Of a DNA stretch of 64,000 bases, positions 15,927-24,392 are shown piece after piece. The notes below the pieces were generated by a model that was not told where the DNA came from, searched no databases, and worked only from the letters and a program-made list of their open reading frames with translations. Each line of letters opens with the position of its first letter. Positions within the stretch are counted from its first letter, which is position 1. The position numbers were made by a program, and so were the translations under genes. The DNA comes from JACTMZ01 sp044359955 (GTDB taxonomy: Bacteria; Verrucomicrobiota; Verrucomicrobiia; Chthoniobacterales; JACTMZ01), in contig JBIKLF010000009.1 of NCBI GenBank assembly GCA_044359955.1, positions 9,719 to 73,718 on the forward strand, given 5' to 3'.

Positions 15927-16178
15927 TCAGGATTCGCCGTCCCAACCCAGAGGCTCCTCGGGCAGATTGCGCAGGAACGCGGAGTCGCGCAGGACAACCC
16001 ACTCCCGGTCGGTCTCGCCATTGGTCCGCCGGATTTCATCCGTATCGAAGATGCGTTTGCTTTCGCGCCACTCGGCCAGAGTCCAGGCACTGACCGGACC
16101 GAATTCGGTGCCGTCCGGACGACGCACCTCGTAGCGGGCATGGAGGAAATCGGGCATTGCATCCATGCCCCTCGACAT
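15927..16178 (-). CDS. Small protein, possible GYF_2-like domain
   Basis: Up to 83 residues and acidic at the C terminus. The stretch ARYEVRRPDGTEFGPVSAWTLAEWRES resembles the first half of GYF_2 (DUF4339) domains, where GPVS corresponds to the Gly-Pro turn. It is truncated relative to a full domain, so this is only suggestive. Three close in-frame ATGs (16178, 16166, 16157) make the start uncertain. The coding strand and frame are supported by the absence of stops and by ordinary codon use. Function unknown. Confidence 0.5.
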   Translation of the reverse strand: MSRGMDAMPDFLHARYEVRRPDGTEFGPVSAWTLAEWRESKRIFDTDEIRRTNGETDREWVVLRDSAFLRNLPEEPLGWDGES

Positions 16179-16214
16179 GCTCCCGGGCGCGGGTTTTGTA
16201 AAGCCCGGATCGTC

Positions 16215-16970
16215 CTACCAGACGAGATCAACCGGCGGCACGACGATCGAGGCGTTGGCGCCGGTCAGGGTGCCCTCGGATTCTTCCACCGTTTCGACGA
16301 GGCCATTGACGAAGCCCACGGTGGTCGTGCCGACCGGCACTTTCAGATAGACGGTCGAGGCGTCGTATCCGTAGCCGCTGCGCACCACCACCCGTTCGAG
16401 CTTGGTGCGCGGATCGGGCCGGTAGCCGGTGAGGGACTGCACGTAGGACGGCGTGTAAACCGTCTGCGGGATCAGTTTGTATTTCACGTATTCGTAGGTT
16501 TGCGTGGACCCCTCGCGCCCGGTCTTGCTCGAGCGCTTCTGCGGCTTGCCCATACTGCGCGTCACCTCCTCGAGCGTCATGCCCACCGCCACTTCCTTGC
16601 GGGCAATGAGGTCTTCCACTTCGCGCCGCCGTTGTTCGGCGCGGACGGCAATTTCTAGGTAGTTCTCGGGCAAACCCGCCACGTAGAGCGGCTCGACCCA
16701 CGCCGCCACGCCGCCTTGCTGGGCATTGCCACGCACGCGCAGCAGACCGTCCGACGAAATGGCGTCGAGTTGCACGGCCTGCGGGAAACGCAAGGTGCCG
16801 GCAAAGCGCTTCATCGTGGCCTCAAAGAAACCAGGGGCCGGACCAGTCAGCTGGTAGCGCGGCAAGCGCTCGTGGAAGTCGGAAAGGTAAATGACCCCGG
16901 GCTCGCGGACAATCGGCCCGGCAGCGGCCACGGCTATTCCGGCGAGAAAGAGAGCCATAACTATCCTCAT
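16215..16970 (-). CDS. Secreted protein with SmpA/BamE-like segment, unknown function
   Basis: A 251-residue protein. A short signal peptide (MRIVMALFLAGIAVAAAG) is followed by two weakly recognisable parts. One is a helical, Arg/Glu-rich stretch near 105-130. The other is VAVGMTLEEVTRSMGKPQKRSS with a following beta hairpin, the SmpA/BamE-like pattern in which GMT...V..xxG.P precedes a short fold. The C-terminal 80 residues are beta-rich. It is probably periplasmic. It is divergent from the thioredoxin-like gene at 17073. No specific role is recognised. Confidence 0.7.
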   Translation of the reverse strand: MRIVMALFLAGIAVAAAGPIVREPGVIYLSDFHERLPRYQLTGPAPGFFEATMKRFAGTLRFPQAVQLDAISSDGLLRVRGNAQQGGVAAWVEPLYVAGLPENYLEIAVRAEQRRREVEDLIARKEVAVGMTLEEVTRSMGKPQKRSSKTGREGSTQTYEYVKYKLIPQTVYTPSYVQSLTGYRPDPRTKLERVVVRSGYGYDASTVYLKVPVGTTTVGFVNGLVETVEESEGTLTGANASIVVPPVDLVW

Positions 16971-17072
16971 GGCCGCACTATCGTCGCACCAGACGAAAAA
17001 ACAACGGCCAAGGCGCCATCGCGGCCACGATGGAGTTGCCAAACTCGGGGCGCGGGTCCATTTTCCCGCTGT

Positions 17073-17555
17073 ATGAAAACCCGTGTCCTCTCCCTCCTCG
17101 TGGCCGCTCTGGCCGTCACCGCCACCTCCCAGGCCGGCTTCTTCGATGAAATCAAAGGCGACCTGACCGGACCCGCCGTGGAAGGCTCGCCGAAATACAC
17201 CGCACTTTATTTTTCGGCCCATTGGTGCCCGCCCTGCCGTATGTTCACGCCGAAGCTCGTCGCGTGGTATAACGAATTCAAAGCCAAGCACCCGGACTTT
17301 GAACTGGTCTTCGTGAGCAGTGACCGCGACCAGGCCGCCATGGAGGATTACATCAAGGGCGACAACATGCCGTGGCCGGCCGTGAAGTTCGACCAGGCGC
17401 AGAGCGAGACATTCCGGAAATTCGGTTCCAGCGGCATCCCCTATCTCGTGCTCATCGACAACGAGGGCAACGCCGTCACGGCCCAACCGGACAACGAGTG
17501 GGAGGCGCCGCAGGGAGTGCTCGCCAAGATCGAAGATATCGTCGGTGGGTCTTGA
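17073..17555 (+). CDS. Exported thioredoxin-like (nucleoredoxin/tryparedoxin type) protein
   Basis: 160 residues. A signal peptide (about 1-21, ending TSQAG) is followed by a thioredoxin fold with active site HWCPPCRMFTPKL near residue 50 and the cis-proline segment SSGIPYLVLID. The FVSSDRDQAAMEDYIKG block is typical of tryparedoxin/nucleoredoxin-like proteins. It is a likely periplasmic disulfide reductase. Its last 11 bases overlap the start of the MFS gene, so both are probably in one transcript. The reducing partner is not in the window. Confidence 0.9.
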   Translation: MKTRVLSLLVAALAVTATSQAGFFDEIKGDLTGPAVEGSPKYTALYFSAHWCPPCRMFTPKLVAWYNEFKAKHPDFELVFVSSDRDQAAMEDYIKGDNMPWPAVKFDQAQSETFRKFGSSGIPYLVLIDNEGNAVTAQPDNEWEAPQGVLAKIEDIVGGS

Positions 17556-18750
17556 CCCTCGCCCGGTAGCGCGGCTCCGGGAAAATCCCTTTTACTCCAC
17601 GCTGGCTGGTTTTTGCATGGTGAGCATGGGGCTCTGCCTGTGCCGCTATGCTTACGCTCCTTTGGTCCCCGCGATGATCGCCGCGGGATGGGTCGACAAG
17701 GCGGGGGCGGGTTATCTCGGCGGCTTCAACGCCTTGGGATATCTGGGCGGGGCGGTTGCCGCGATCTTCCTGCCGGCGCGGCTGTCCTTGGGCTTCATCC
17801 TCCGGGCGTCGATCGTCATGGTGTTGGTCAGCCTCCTCATGTCCGGCTGGAACCTCGGTTTTGCCTGGCTGGCCGCGGCCCGCCTGCTCAATGGCTTGGC
17901 GGGTGCAGTGCTGGTCATCCATGCGCCATCGCTGGCCTTGGCACCGGTGCCGGACCAATGGAAGAAACTCGCCGGCGGCGCCATCTTCGCCGGAGCGGGC
18001 GCGACGATCATGATGATCAGTCTCGCGTTGCCGGGTTTTCTTGAAGCATCGGTCGGGGCAGGTTGGCTTTTCGAGGCCGCCGTGGCGCTGGTGGCGGGGA
18101 CGGTCGCTTGGCCGCTGGCCGCCGCGGCGCAAAGTCCGGCCCCGCAGGCACGGCGGAAATCGCGCCTGCGGCCCGACCAGCGGAAATCCCTGGTCCTGCT
18201 CGGCGCCGCTTACTTTCTCGCCGGCGTGGGCATCACTCCGCACACCCTCTTCCTTACGGACTATCTCCACCGCGATCTGCACATGGCAACGGCCAGCAGC
18301 ATCCACTACTACAGCTTGATCGGTCTGGGCGGCTTCCTCGGGGCTCTGGCCAGTGGTGCCGCGGCGCGCACGCTCGGCACCGGGCGGAGTCTCTCCGCCA
18401 CTTACCTGCTGGGCACCGCGGCGGTGGCGCTGATCTTGCTGAGCGCAGAGCCGGTCTGGATTTCCCTCTCCGTGTTGGCCATCGGCTTCTTTCTTCTGGC
18501 CTGTGTCGCTCTCTTGTCGCAACGGACCGCCGAAATCGCGGGTGCGGCGGACCATCCTCGCTATTGGGGATTTCTCACCCTGACGCTCGGTGCGGGCATC
18601 ACCATCGGCAGCTACGCCCTCGCTTGGATGGTCGACGCAGGCGCGTCCTACCGCTCCACGTTTGTGGTTGCCGCCCTCGGCCTCGCGCTCGCATTTTTTC
18701 TCACCATGGGGGCAGGCATGCGTCGTGCTCAGGAACCCGCTGTTTCGTAA
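17545..18750 (+). CDS. MFS transporter, YbfB/YjiJ family
   Basis: A 401-residue major-facilitator protein with about twelve hydrophobic spans. Its first transmembrane region contains GFCMVSMGLCLCRYAYAPLVPAM, which matches the YbfB/YjiJ (DUF1228-type) subfamily. The start is GTG, overlapping the thioredoxin-like gene by 11 bp. An N-terminal cytoplasmic segment of about 15 residues precedes the first span. The substrate of this subfamily is not established. Its 3' end overlaps the convergent gatA by 22 bp. Confidence 0.85.
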   Translation: MGLDPRPVARLRENPFYSTLAGFCMVSMGLCLCRYAYAPLVPAMIAAGWVDKAGAGYLGGFNALGYLGGAVAAIFLPARLSLGFILRASIVMVLVSLLMSGWNLGFAWLAAARLLNGLAGAVLVIHAPSLALAPVPDQWKKLAGGAIFAGAGATIMMISLALPGFLEASVGAGWLFEAAVALVAGTVAWPLAAAAQSPAPQARRKSRLRPDQRKSLVLLGAAYFLAGVGITPHTLFLTDYLHRDLHMATASSIHYYSLIGLGGFLGALASGAAARTLGTGRSLSATYLLGTAAVALILLSAEPVWISLSVLAIGFFLLACVALLSQRTAEIAGAADHPRYWGFLTLTLGAGITIGSYALAWMVDAGASYRSTFVVAALGLALAFFLTMGAGMRRAQEPAVS

Positions 18751-20156
18751 GCCCGCGCGATGCGCAGCAAACGTGCCTCCTCGAAGGAAGGAGCCATGAT
18801 TTGCAACCCGACCGGCAACTTCTTGCCGTCCACCTCCACATCACCGCAGGGAATACTGATCCCGCAAATGCCGGCTAAATTCGCCGCGATGGTGAAAATA
18901 TCGGCCAGATACATCTGCAACGGATCGGCCATGCGTTCGCCGATCTTGAAGGCCGGCACCGGTGAGGTGGGCGAAATCAGCCCGTCGACTTTTTGGAAAG
19001 CTTCCTCAAAGTCGCGCCGGATCAAGGTGCGGACCTTTTGCGCGCGAAGATAGTAAGCGTCATAGTAGCCGCTGCTCAGCACATACGTGCCGAGGATGAT
19101 GCGGCGTTTCACTTCCTTGCCGAAGCCCTCCCCGCGGGTGCGGCCGTAATGGTCGGCCAGATCGCGCGGTGCTTCGGCGCGTTTGCCGTAGCGCACACCG
19201 TCAAAACGGGCCAGATTGGCCGAGGCTTCCGCCGTGGCGATGATGTAGTAGTCGGCCACCGCGTATTTGGTATGCGGCAGGGAGACTTCGACAATTTCCG
19301 CACCCAGACCGCGGTAGACCTCGATGGCCGCCCGCACGCGTGCTTCCACCTGCGGATCCATCCCCTCGACGAAGTATTCCTTGGGCACGCCGAGCTTCAG
19401 GCCCTTGACCCCGTCGTTGAGCGTGGCCGAGTAATCCGGCACCGGCAGGTCGAGGGAGGTGGAATCCAGCGGATCGTGACCGGCCATGGCCTGCAGGACG
19501 AGGGCCGCATCCTCCACCGTGTGGGTGAAAGGGCCGATCTGGTCGAGCGAGGAAGCAAAAGCGACCAGGCCGTAGCGCGAGACACGTCCGTAGCTCGGTT
19601 TCAAGCCGACACAGCCGCAGAGGGCCGCCGGTTGACGGATCGAACCGCCGGTATCCGATCCGAGCGAGGCCAGCGCTTCATCCGCGGCCACGACGGCGGC
19701 GGATCCGCCGCTCGAGCCGCCCGGAATGCGCTCCGGGTCGCGCGGGTTGCGCGTGATGCGGATCGAGGAATTCTCGGTGGATGATCCCATGGCAAATTCG
19801 TCCATGTTGGTCCGTCCGAAAGGAATGGCTCCCGCGGCGCGCAGCTTGGTGATGACCGTGGCATCATAGGGCGCGACGTAGCCTTGGAGAATTTGCGACG
19901 CGCAAGTGCAAGGTTCGCCCTCGACGTTGATCACATCTTTGATCGCCACCGGGATGCCGCCGAGCGGCAAGGTGGCGTCGGTCTTTTCAGCCAGCGTGCG
20001 GGCGCGCTCGTAATCGCGGGAAAGGTAACCGCCGATGGCCGGATCGGTTTTTTCGATCGCGGCCTGGACCGCATCAAGCAGTTGCACGGGGGACAATTCG
20101 CCGGCTTGGATCAAGCGGCGGGCCTTGGCGATGGTCAGTCCGGCGAGATGCATCAC
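18729..20156 (-). CDS. gatA: Asp/Glu-tRNA amidotransferase subunit A
   Basis: A 475-residue amidase-signature protein with the full catalytic triad: Lys in GGIPVAIKDVI, cis-Ser in GGSSGGSAA and the nucleophile Ser in SLGSDTGGSIRQP. Together with GatB and GatC it amidates Glu-tRNA(Gln) and/or Asp-tRNA(Asn), supplying ammonia from glutamine. The ATG overlaps the gatC stop by 4 bp. gatB is not in this window. A tail-to-tail overlap of 22 bp with the MFS gene is unusual but both frames look intact. Confidence 0.97.
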   Translation of the reverse strand: MMHLAGLTIAKARRLIQAGELSPVQLLDAVQAAIEKTDPAIGGYLSRDYERARTLAEKTDATLPLGGIPVAIKDVINVEGEPCTCASQILQGYVAPYDATVITKLRAAGAIPFGRTNMDEFAMGSSTENSSIRITRNPRDPERIPGGSSGGSAAVVAADEALASLGSDTGGSIRQPAALCGCVGLKPSYGRVSRYGLVAFASSLDQIGPFTHTVEDAALVLQAMAGHDPLDSTSLDLPVPDYSATLNDGVKGLKLGVPKEYFVEGMDPQVEARVRAAIEVYRGLGAEIVEVSLPHTKYAVADYYIIATAEASANLARFDGVRYGKRAEAPRDLADHYGRTRGEGFGKEVKRRIILGTYVLSSGYYDAYYLRAQKVRTLIRRDFEEAFQKVDGLISPTSPVPAFKIGERMADPLQMYLADIFTIAANLAGICGISIPCGDVEVDGKKLPVGLQIMAPSFEEARLLRIARAYETAGS

Positions 20157-20443
20157 CCCTCCACCACCTTGGGCACGAGAAAAAGCCCGTTGCCGGAATG
20201 CGGGGCATTGGCCGTGGCTTGCTCCTGGGTGAAACCGTCGCGCGGCACATCGGCGCGGAAGACATTATAGACGGCCGAAGCATGGGCCGTCGGTTCGATC
20301 CCGTCGACGTTCACCTCATCGAGTTGTTCGATGTAGGAAAGAACGTGGTCGAGCTGCGGTTGCAATTCGGCGATTTCTTCTTCGGTCAATCGCAGCCGGA
20401 CCAGGTTGGCGATGTAGCGGACGTCAAGATGCGGAGCGCTCAT
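20153..20443 (-). CDS. gatC: Asp/Glu-tRNA amidotransferase subunit C
   Basis: A 96-residue GatC, the clamp that holds GatA and GatB together. It has typical features: HLDVRYIANLVRLRLTEEEIAELQPQLDHVLSYIEQLDEV at the N terminus and the RADVPRDGFTQEQATANAP segment that packs on GatA. It is first gene of a gatCA pair, overlapping gatA by 4 bp. A hairpin repeat lies upstream at 20502-20571. Confidence 0.95.
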   Translation of the reverse strand: MSAPHLDVRYIANLVRLRLTEEEIAELQPQLDHVLSYIEQLDEVNVDGIEPTAHASAVYNVFRADVPRDGFTQEQATANAPHSGNGLFLVPKVVEG

Positions 20444-20501
20444 GGGAAAGCCCTTGTGGTTACCGCGACCGCACGGCGATGTCGAAACGTTTCAGCGCGT
20501 C

Positions 20502-20571
20502 AAGGTAGGGATGAGCGGCCCGCTCGTCCTTCCCCTCGCCAACGGACACGCGAGCCGCGTGTCCCTACCTT
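20502..20571. repeat. GGTAGGGACGAGCGG double-hairpin repeat, copy 2
   Basis: AAGGTAGGG and CCCTACCTT arms enclose GAGCGGCCCGCTC and GGACACGCGAGCCGCGTGTCC hairpins. It sits between the enoyl-reductase gene and gatC, both on the minus strand. Confidence 0.85.
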
Positions 20572-20591
20572 CCGCAAGGTACCCGCTCTCC

Positions 20592-21578
20592 TTAACCCCC
20601 GATCCGCAACAACACCTTGCCCCCACCCTCCGCCGCGCGAGCGACGGCCGCCGAAACCTCGGCCAGCGGGAACTCCGCCGCCACGCGCGGCGCAAAGCAG
20701 CCGGACGCGGCCAGACGAAAAACATCCCCGAACATGGCATCCCGGTCGGCCGCCGATGCCCGGCGCAGCCAGCGGGTCAGCCAGAACCCGCGGAAAACCA
20801 AATCGCGAAAAATGAGGAACCCATTGGGAATTTTCAGCGCCTCCTTGCTCATCGCCCCGTAAGTCACCAGCGTCCCACCCGGCGCGAGCAACCCGGCCAG
20901 CCGCGTGGCGGACACACCGCCGACCGCATTCAAAGCGAGCCGCGGGACGGCCCCGTCGAGCACTTCCTTCGCGACCGCCGCCATGTCCTCATCATCAACC
21001 ACCACCGCATCGGCGCCGAGCGCCCGAAGTTCCTCCGCCGCTTCGGCCCGGCGCACCACGTTGAGAGTTTTCCAGCCGCATTGCTTCGCGATTTCGATCA
21101 CCGCCCGACCGACCGCCGAGGTCGCCGCGTTCTGCACGATCCAATCGCCGGAATGCAGGTCCGAAAAATCATGCAGCAACCGCCAGGCCGTCGGCGGATT
21201 GACCCGCAACACACACGCCTCACGCGCCTCGAGACCCGCCGGCACCGGGACCAAATCATCGACCGCCCACACACCCTCCTCGCGCCACGTCTCGCGATCG
21301 GTCAGCACCAGCCGCCCGACCCACGCCGGATCCACCCCGGCCCCGACCGCCACGACCCGCCCGCACCCCTCATTGCCCGGCACATCCGGCAAAGGCCGCG
21401 CCTCGCCGTATTTGCCCTCCAGCATATTCAGATCCGCCGGATTGACCGGGGCCCACAACATCCGCACCTGCGCCTCCCCCGCTGCGGGCTCCGCGACCGG
21501 CACCTCATCGATTTGCACCACTTGCGCCGGTTCCCCCGTGCGGTGATAGCGGGCGGCGCGGACCAAGGACAAAGACAT
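20592..21578 (-). CDS. MECR-like medium-chain enoyl thioester reductase
   Basis: A 328-residue zinc-independent MDR protein. The N-terminal GroES-like domain carries NPADLNMLEGKYG. The nucleotide-binding domain carries NAATSAVGRAVIEIAKQ, the pattern of mitochondrial and bacterial trans-2-enoyl-thioester reductases, followed by NVVRR, which fits an NADPH-binding loop. It probably reduces 2-enoyl-CoA/ACP or a quinone-like substrate. The family is clear but the substrate is not. It is divergent from rpsA across a 514-bp gap. Confidence 0.8.
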   Translation of the reverse strand: MSLSLVRAARYHRTGEPAQVVQIDEVPVAEPAAGEAQVRMLWAPVNPADLNMLEGKYGEARPLPDVPGNEGCGRVVAVGAGVDPAWVGRLVLTDRETWREEGVWAVDDLVPVPAGLEAREACVLRVNPPTAWRLLHDFSDLHSGDWIVQNAATSAVGRAVIEIAKQCGWKTLNVVRRAEAAEELRALGADAVVVDDEDMAAVAKEVLDGAVPRLALNAVGGVSATRLAGLLAPGGTLVTYGAMSKEALKIPNGFLIFRDLVFRGFWLTRWLRRASAADRDAMFGDVFRLAASGCFAPRVAAEFPLAEVSAAVARAAEGGGKVLLRIGG

Positions 21579-21656
21579 ACCCGAATCCTAATACAAACCC
21601 CGAAAACTTCTCAGACTTTTCCACGCCCCGTGTCCCGTGCCGGCCAGTTTTGGAGT

Positions 21657-21678
21657 GCGGCGGCTTGACGCCGCTTTT
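21657..21678. repeat. Short GCGGCG/CGCCGC hairpin with T run
   Basis: GCGGCG, a 6-nt loop and CGCCGC are followed by TTTT. It lies in the divergent region between the enoyl-reductase gene and rpsA, so it terminates neither. It is more likely a dispersed repeat. Confidence 0.4.
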
Positions 21679-21777
21679 CTTCCTCCCCGCGCAGCCTGCC
21701 CCAACCTTGACCCAGATCCCTCCCCTCCGCGTCCCCCGCGTTCTCGGCGATTTTCCTCCCCTCAAGCCGTTTGCCCT

Positions 21778-21940
21778 AAAAACGGAGATGAGAGTTGACC
21801 GATGAGGGTTGAGAGATTGGGCAGCCAGGCGATACGCCGCAGCCCAGCATCACCCTTGGGGTGACAGAGCGGAAATGGGCAAGCCTTTGATTTTCAGTCC
21901 CTCATCGCTCAACCATAAACTCTCAACGCCTTTTCTAAGT
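21778..21940. repeat. Dispersed intergenic repeat, copy 2 (relative at 2630)
   Basis: It begins AAAACGGAGATGAGAG and ends CTCAACCATAAACTCTCAAC, like 2630-2800, and its two halves are imperfect reverse complements. A small related piece (GTTGAGGGTTGAGCGATG) is at about 11268. It fills much of the rpsA upstream gap. Confidence 0.5.
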
Positions 21941-22064
21941 TTACCGCTTGCCCCCCGCTCAAGAGCCTGCCATTTTATCCGACCGCTCCGCTCGGCCCCG
22001 TCAGGGACCACCGACCCCGGCGCGGAAAACCGAAACCGGAACCGAGGTATCCACACATCAAGAT

Positions 22065-22083
22065 CCTGTGCCGTTGGCGCAGG
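22065..22083 (+). promoter_or_regulatory. Leader hairpin at the rpsA start
   Basis: CCTGTGCC-GTT-GGCGCAGG forms an 8-bp stem (one G-U pair) that ends 9 nt before the rpsA ATG. No Shine-Dalgarno sequence is seen in the remaining CCCACCATT. Enterobacterial rpsA also lacks a strong SD and is autoregulated through leader structure, so a similar role is plausible. Confidence 0.45.
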
Positions 22084-22092
22084 CCCACCATT

Positions 22093-23781
22093 ATGACGCA
22101 AGTCCAAGAACTGATCGCCAACGCGACCAAACACTTCAAAGAAGGCAGTATTGTCAAAGGCCGCATCCTGGAGGTTCGCCCCCGCGAGTTTCTGGTCGAC
22201 ATCGGCTACAAATCCGAAGGCACCATCCCTTCCGCCGAATTCGACGATCCCTCGGAAATCGCCATGGGCGACGAAATCGAAGTCCTCCTCGTCCGTCTCG
22301 AAAATGACGAGGGCATGGTTATTCTCTCCAAAGAAAAAGCCGCTTACCGCCAGAACTGGGACAAAATCAGCGCGGTCTTCGAAAAAGAGGGCACCATCAA
22401 GGGCCGGGTCAAGGCCGTGGTCAAAGGCGGTCTCCTGGTCAACATCGGCGTCGAGGCCTTCCTGCCCTCCTCGCAGATCGACATCATTCCGCCGAAGGAC
22501 CTCAACCAATTCGTCGGCAACACCTACGATTTCAAGATCGTCAAACTCAGCGACGAGCGCCGCAATGTCGTGCTCAGCCGCCGCGAACTCATCGAGCAGG
22601 AACGCAGCGAGAAACGCCAGGACTTCATGTCCAGCACCGAAGTCGGCTCCATGGTGACCGGCACGGTGAAGAACCTCACCGATTTCGGCGCCTTCATCGA
22701 CCTCGGCGGCATGGACGGCCTCCTCCACATCACCGACATGACGTGGGGTCGCCTGACCCACCCGAGCGAACTGCTCAAGGTCGGCCAGGAAATCGAACTG
22801 CAAGTGCTCGAGATCAACAAAGACAAAGAGCGCGTCTCCCTCGGCCTCAAGCAAACCACGGACAATCCGTGGGACAAAATCGAAGAGCGCTTCCCCACCG
22901 GCACCAAGGTCAAAGGCAAGGTCACCAACCTCGTGCCCTACGGCGCGTTTGTGGAGATAGAGGCCGGCGTCGAAGGCCTCATCCACGTTTCCGAACTCTC
23001 CTGGACCAAGCGCATCACCCGCCCCGCGGACGTCCTGGCCGCGGACCAGGTGGTCGAAGCCATCGTGCTCGGGGTCAACAAGGAGGAGCAGAAAATCTCC
23101 CTCGGCGTCCGCCAACTCGAGCCCAACCCGTGGGACGAGATCGAGCAGCGCTACATCATCGGCAAACAGGTCAAGGGCAAGGTCCGCAACATGACCGCCT
23201 ACGGCGCCTTCGTCGAACTCGAGGAAGGCATCGACGGCATGGTCCACGTTTCCGACCTCAGCTGGACCCGCAAAATCAACCATCCGAGCGAAATCCTCAA
23301 AAAGAACGACGAGATCGACGCCGTGGTTATCGACATCGACAAGGCCAACCAACGCATCGCCCTCGGGGTCAAACAACTCGACGAGGATCCGTGGAAGGAA
23401 ATCGACCGTCTCCACAAGATCGGCGACCTGGTCAAAGGCAAAGTGACCAAGCTGGCCAACTTCGGGGCCTTCGTCTCCCTCGAGCACGACATCGACGGCC
23501 TCGTCCACATCTCGCAACTCAGCGAGGGGCATGTCACCAAGGTCAAAGACGTGATCAAGGTCGGCGACGAGGTGGAAGCCCGCGTCATCAAGGTCGACAA
23601 AGTCGAACGCCGCATCGGTCTTTCGATCAAAGCCGCCAACTACAGCGAAGAAGCCCTCCGCAAGGAGTCCGAGGCCATGGAAACAACCATGCGCTCCGGC
23701 GAAGAAATGGTCGGACTGGCCAAGGCCTTCGAAGCCGCCGAGTTGGACGAATACCGTCCGGGCGAAGGCAAAAAGAAATAA
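22093..23781 (+). CDS. rpsA: 30S ribosomal protein S1
   Basis: A 562-residue ribosomal protein S1 with six OB-fold S1 repeats starting at about residues 18, 98, 188, 273, 358 and 443. Each of repeats 3-6 shows the VKGKVTNLxxFGAFVxLExxxDGLxHxSxLS pattern. Repeats 1-2 bind the ribosome, and the others bind mRNA, as known for the family. The length is typical for Gram-negative-type S1. A strong hairpin follows the stop, and a glutaredoxin gene lies 56 bp downstream in the same direction. Confidence 0.97.
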   Translation: MTQVQELIANATKHFKEGSIVKGRILEVRPREFLVDIGYKSEGTIPSAEFDDPSEIAMGDEIEVLLVRLENDEGMVILSKEKAAYRQNWDKISAVFEKEGTIKGRVKAVVKGGLLVNIGVEAFLPSSQIDIIPPKDLNQFVGNTYDFKIVKLSDERRNVVLSRRELIEQERSEKRQDFMSSTEVGSMVTGTVKNLTDFGAFIDLGGMDGLLHITDMTWGRLTHPSELLKVGQEIELQVLEINKDKERVSLGLKQTTDNPWDKIEERFPTGTKVKGKVTNLVPYGAFVEIEAGVEGLIHVSELSWTKRITRPADVLAADQVVEAIVLGVNKEEQKISLGVRQLEPNPWDEIEQRYIIGKQVKGKVRNMTAYGAFVELEEGIDGMVHVSDLSWTRKINHPSEILKKNDEIDAVVIDIDKANQRIALGVKQLDEDPWKEIDRLHKIGDLVKGKVTKLANFGAFVSLEHDIDGLVHISQLSEGHVTKVKDVIKVGDEVEARVIKVDKVERRIGLSIKAANYSEEALRKESEAMETTMRSGEEMVGLAKAFEAAELDEYRPGEGKKK

Positions 23782-23793
23782 GGCTCACCGCAC

Positions 23794-23820
23794 GGGCGGC
23801 GTTGACATCCAACGCCGCCC
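23794..23820 (+). terminator. Hairpin after rpsA
   Basis: GGGCGGCGTT pairs perfectly with AACGCCGCCC around a 7-nt loop, 12 bp after the rpsA stop. No T run follows, so it may attenuate or stabilise the rpsA transcript rather than end it before the glutaredoxin gene. Confidence 0.5.
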
Positions 23821-23837
23821 GCGCAACTTTGCAATTC

Positions 23838-24149
23838 ATGGAAATCACCGCTTATCTCAAGACCAGCTGCGGCTGGAGCAACGGCGTCCGCGCCATCCTG
23901 ACCAAATACGGCCTCCCTTACGAAGAGAAGGACATCCTCAAGAACCCCGAATTCCGCGCCGAGATGGAACAGCGGAGCGGCCAAAGACTGTCCCCTTGCC
24001 TCGTGGTCGACGGTCAGATGCTCCCCGACATCAGCGGCGAAGACCTGGAAAACTGGCTGGTGGCCAACGACCGCGTCCAGCGCAGCGAAGCCCCGGTCGA
24101 AGTCCCGATCAACTCGTCCTGCCAAAACAAGGCGCAGCACGTCGCCTGA
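23838..24149 (+). CDS. Glutaredoxin-like protein with CGWS active site
   Basis: 103 residues. The thioredoxin fold begins ITAYLKTSCGWSNGVRAILTKYGLPYEEKDI. The active site is C-G-W-S, so the second Cys of the usual CPYC is Ser. This is the one-cysteine pattern that in classical monothiol glutaredoxins reads CGFS. SPCLVVDG supplies the cis-proline region (with Cys before Val). A polar C-terminal tail of about 20 residues is extra. It could handle iron-sulfur clusters or glutathionylated proteins; that is inference. Confidence 0.8.
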   Translation: MEITAYLKTSCGWSNGVRAILTKYGLPYEEKDILKNPEFRAEMEQRSGQRLSPCLVVDGQMLPDISGEDLENWLVANDRVQRSEAPVEVPINSSCQNKAQHVA

Positions 24150-24166
24150 CCCGGTCTCACTTCACG

Positions 24167-24196
24167 AAAACCCGCGGCCAACCCCGCGGGTTTTTT
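24167..24196. terminator. Rho-independent terminator
   Basis: AAAACCCGCGG and CCGCGGG followed by TTTTTT form a stem with a run of six T on the plus strand. The A run on the other side makes it usable in both directions. It ends the glutaredoxin transcript and lies just beyond the tRNA-Leu gene, which reads toward it. Confidence 0.85.
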
Positions 24197-24213
24197 GCTT
24201 TGGCAGGGTAGCG

Positions 24214-24298
24214 TGCCGGCGGCGGGACTCGAACCCACACGGAGTTTTCACCCCTTCGGATTTTAAGTCCGATGTGTCTGCCATTCCACCACGCCGGC
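24214..24298 (-). tRNA. tRNA-Leu (anticodon UAA)
   Basis: An 85-nt class II tRNA. The acceptor is GCCGGCG/CGCCGGC, the D arm TGGTGGAATGGCAGACA, the anticodon stem TCGGA/TCCGA with loop CTTAAAA, a long variable arm (GGGGTGAAAACTCC), T loop GTTCGAGTC and discriminator A. CCA is not encoded. Confidence 0.95.
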
Positions 24299-24392
24299 AT
24301 TGATGAGAGCTTGTGAACAGAAAGCTCCGAAGTCAACAAAGGGACCAATCAGCCGCCGTGAGGATTCCACCCGGCAGCGAGGCCACGGCGGA

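Noticed and set aside
18729..20443. gatCA without gatB as evidence of gene loss
   Set aside because: gatB is commonly encoded elsewhere in the genome; a 64-kb window cannot show absence.
22743..23837. Arg-rich alternative frame across rpsA joined to the glutaredoxin frame
   Set aside because: The part over rpsA is the shifted reading of S1 repeats; only the portion from 23838 encodes a real protein.
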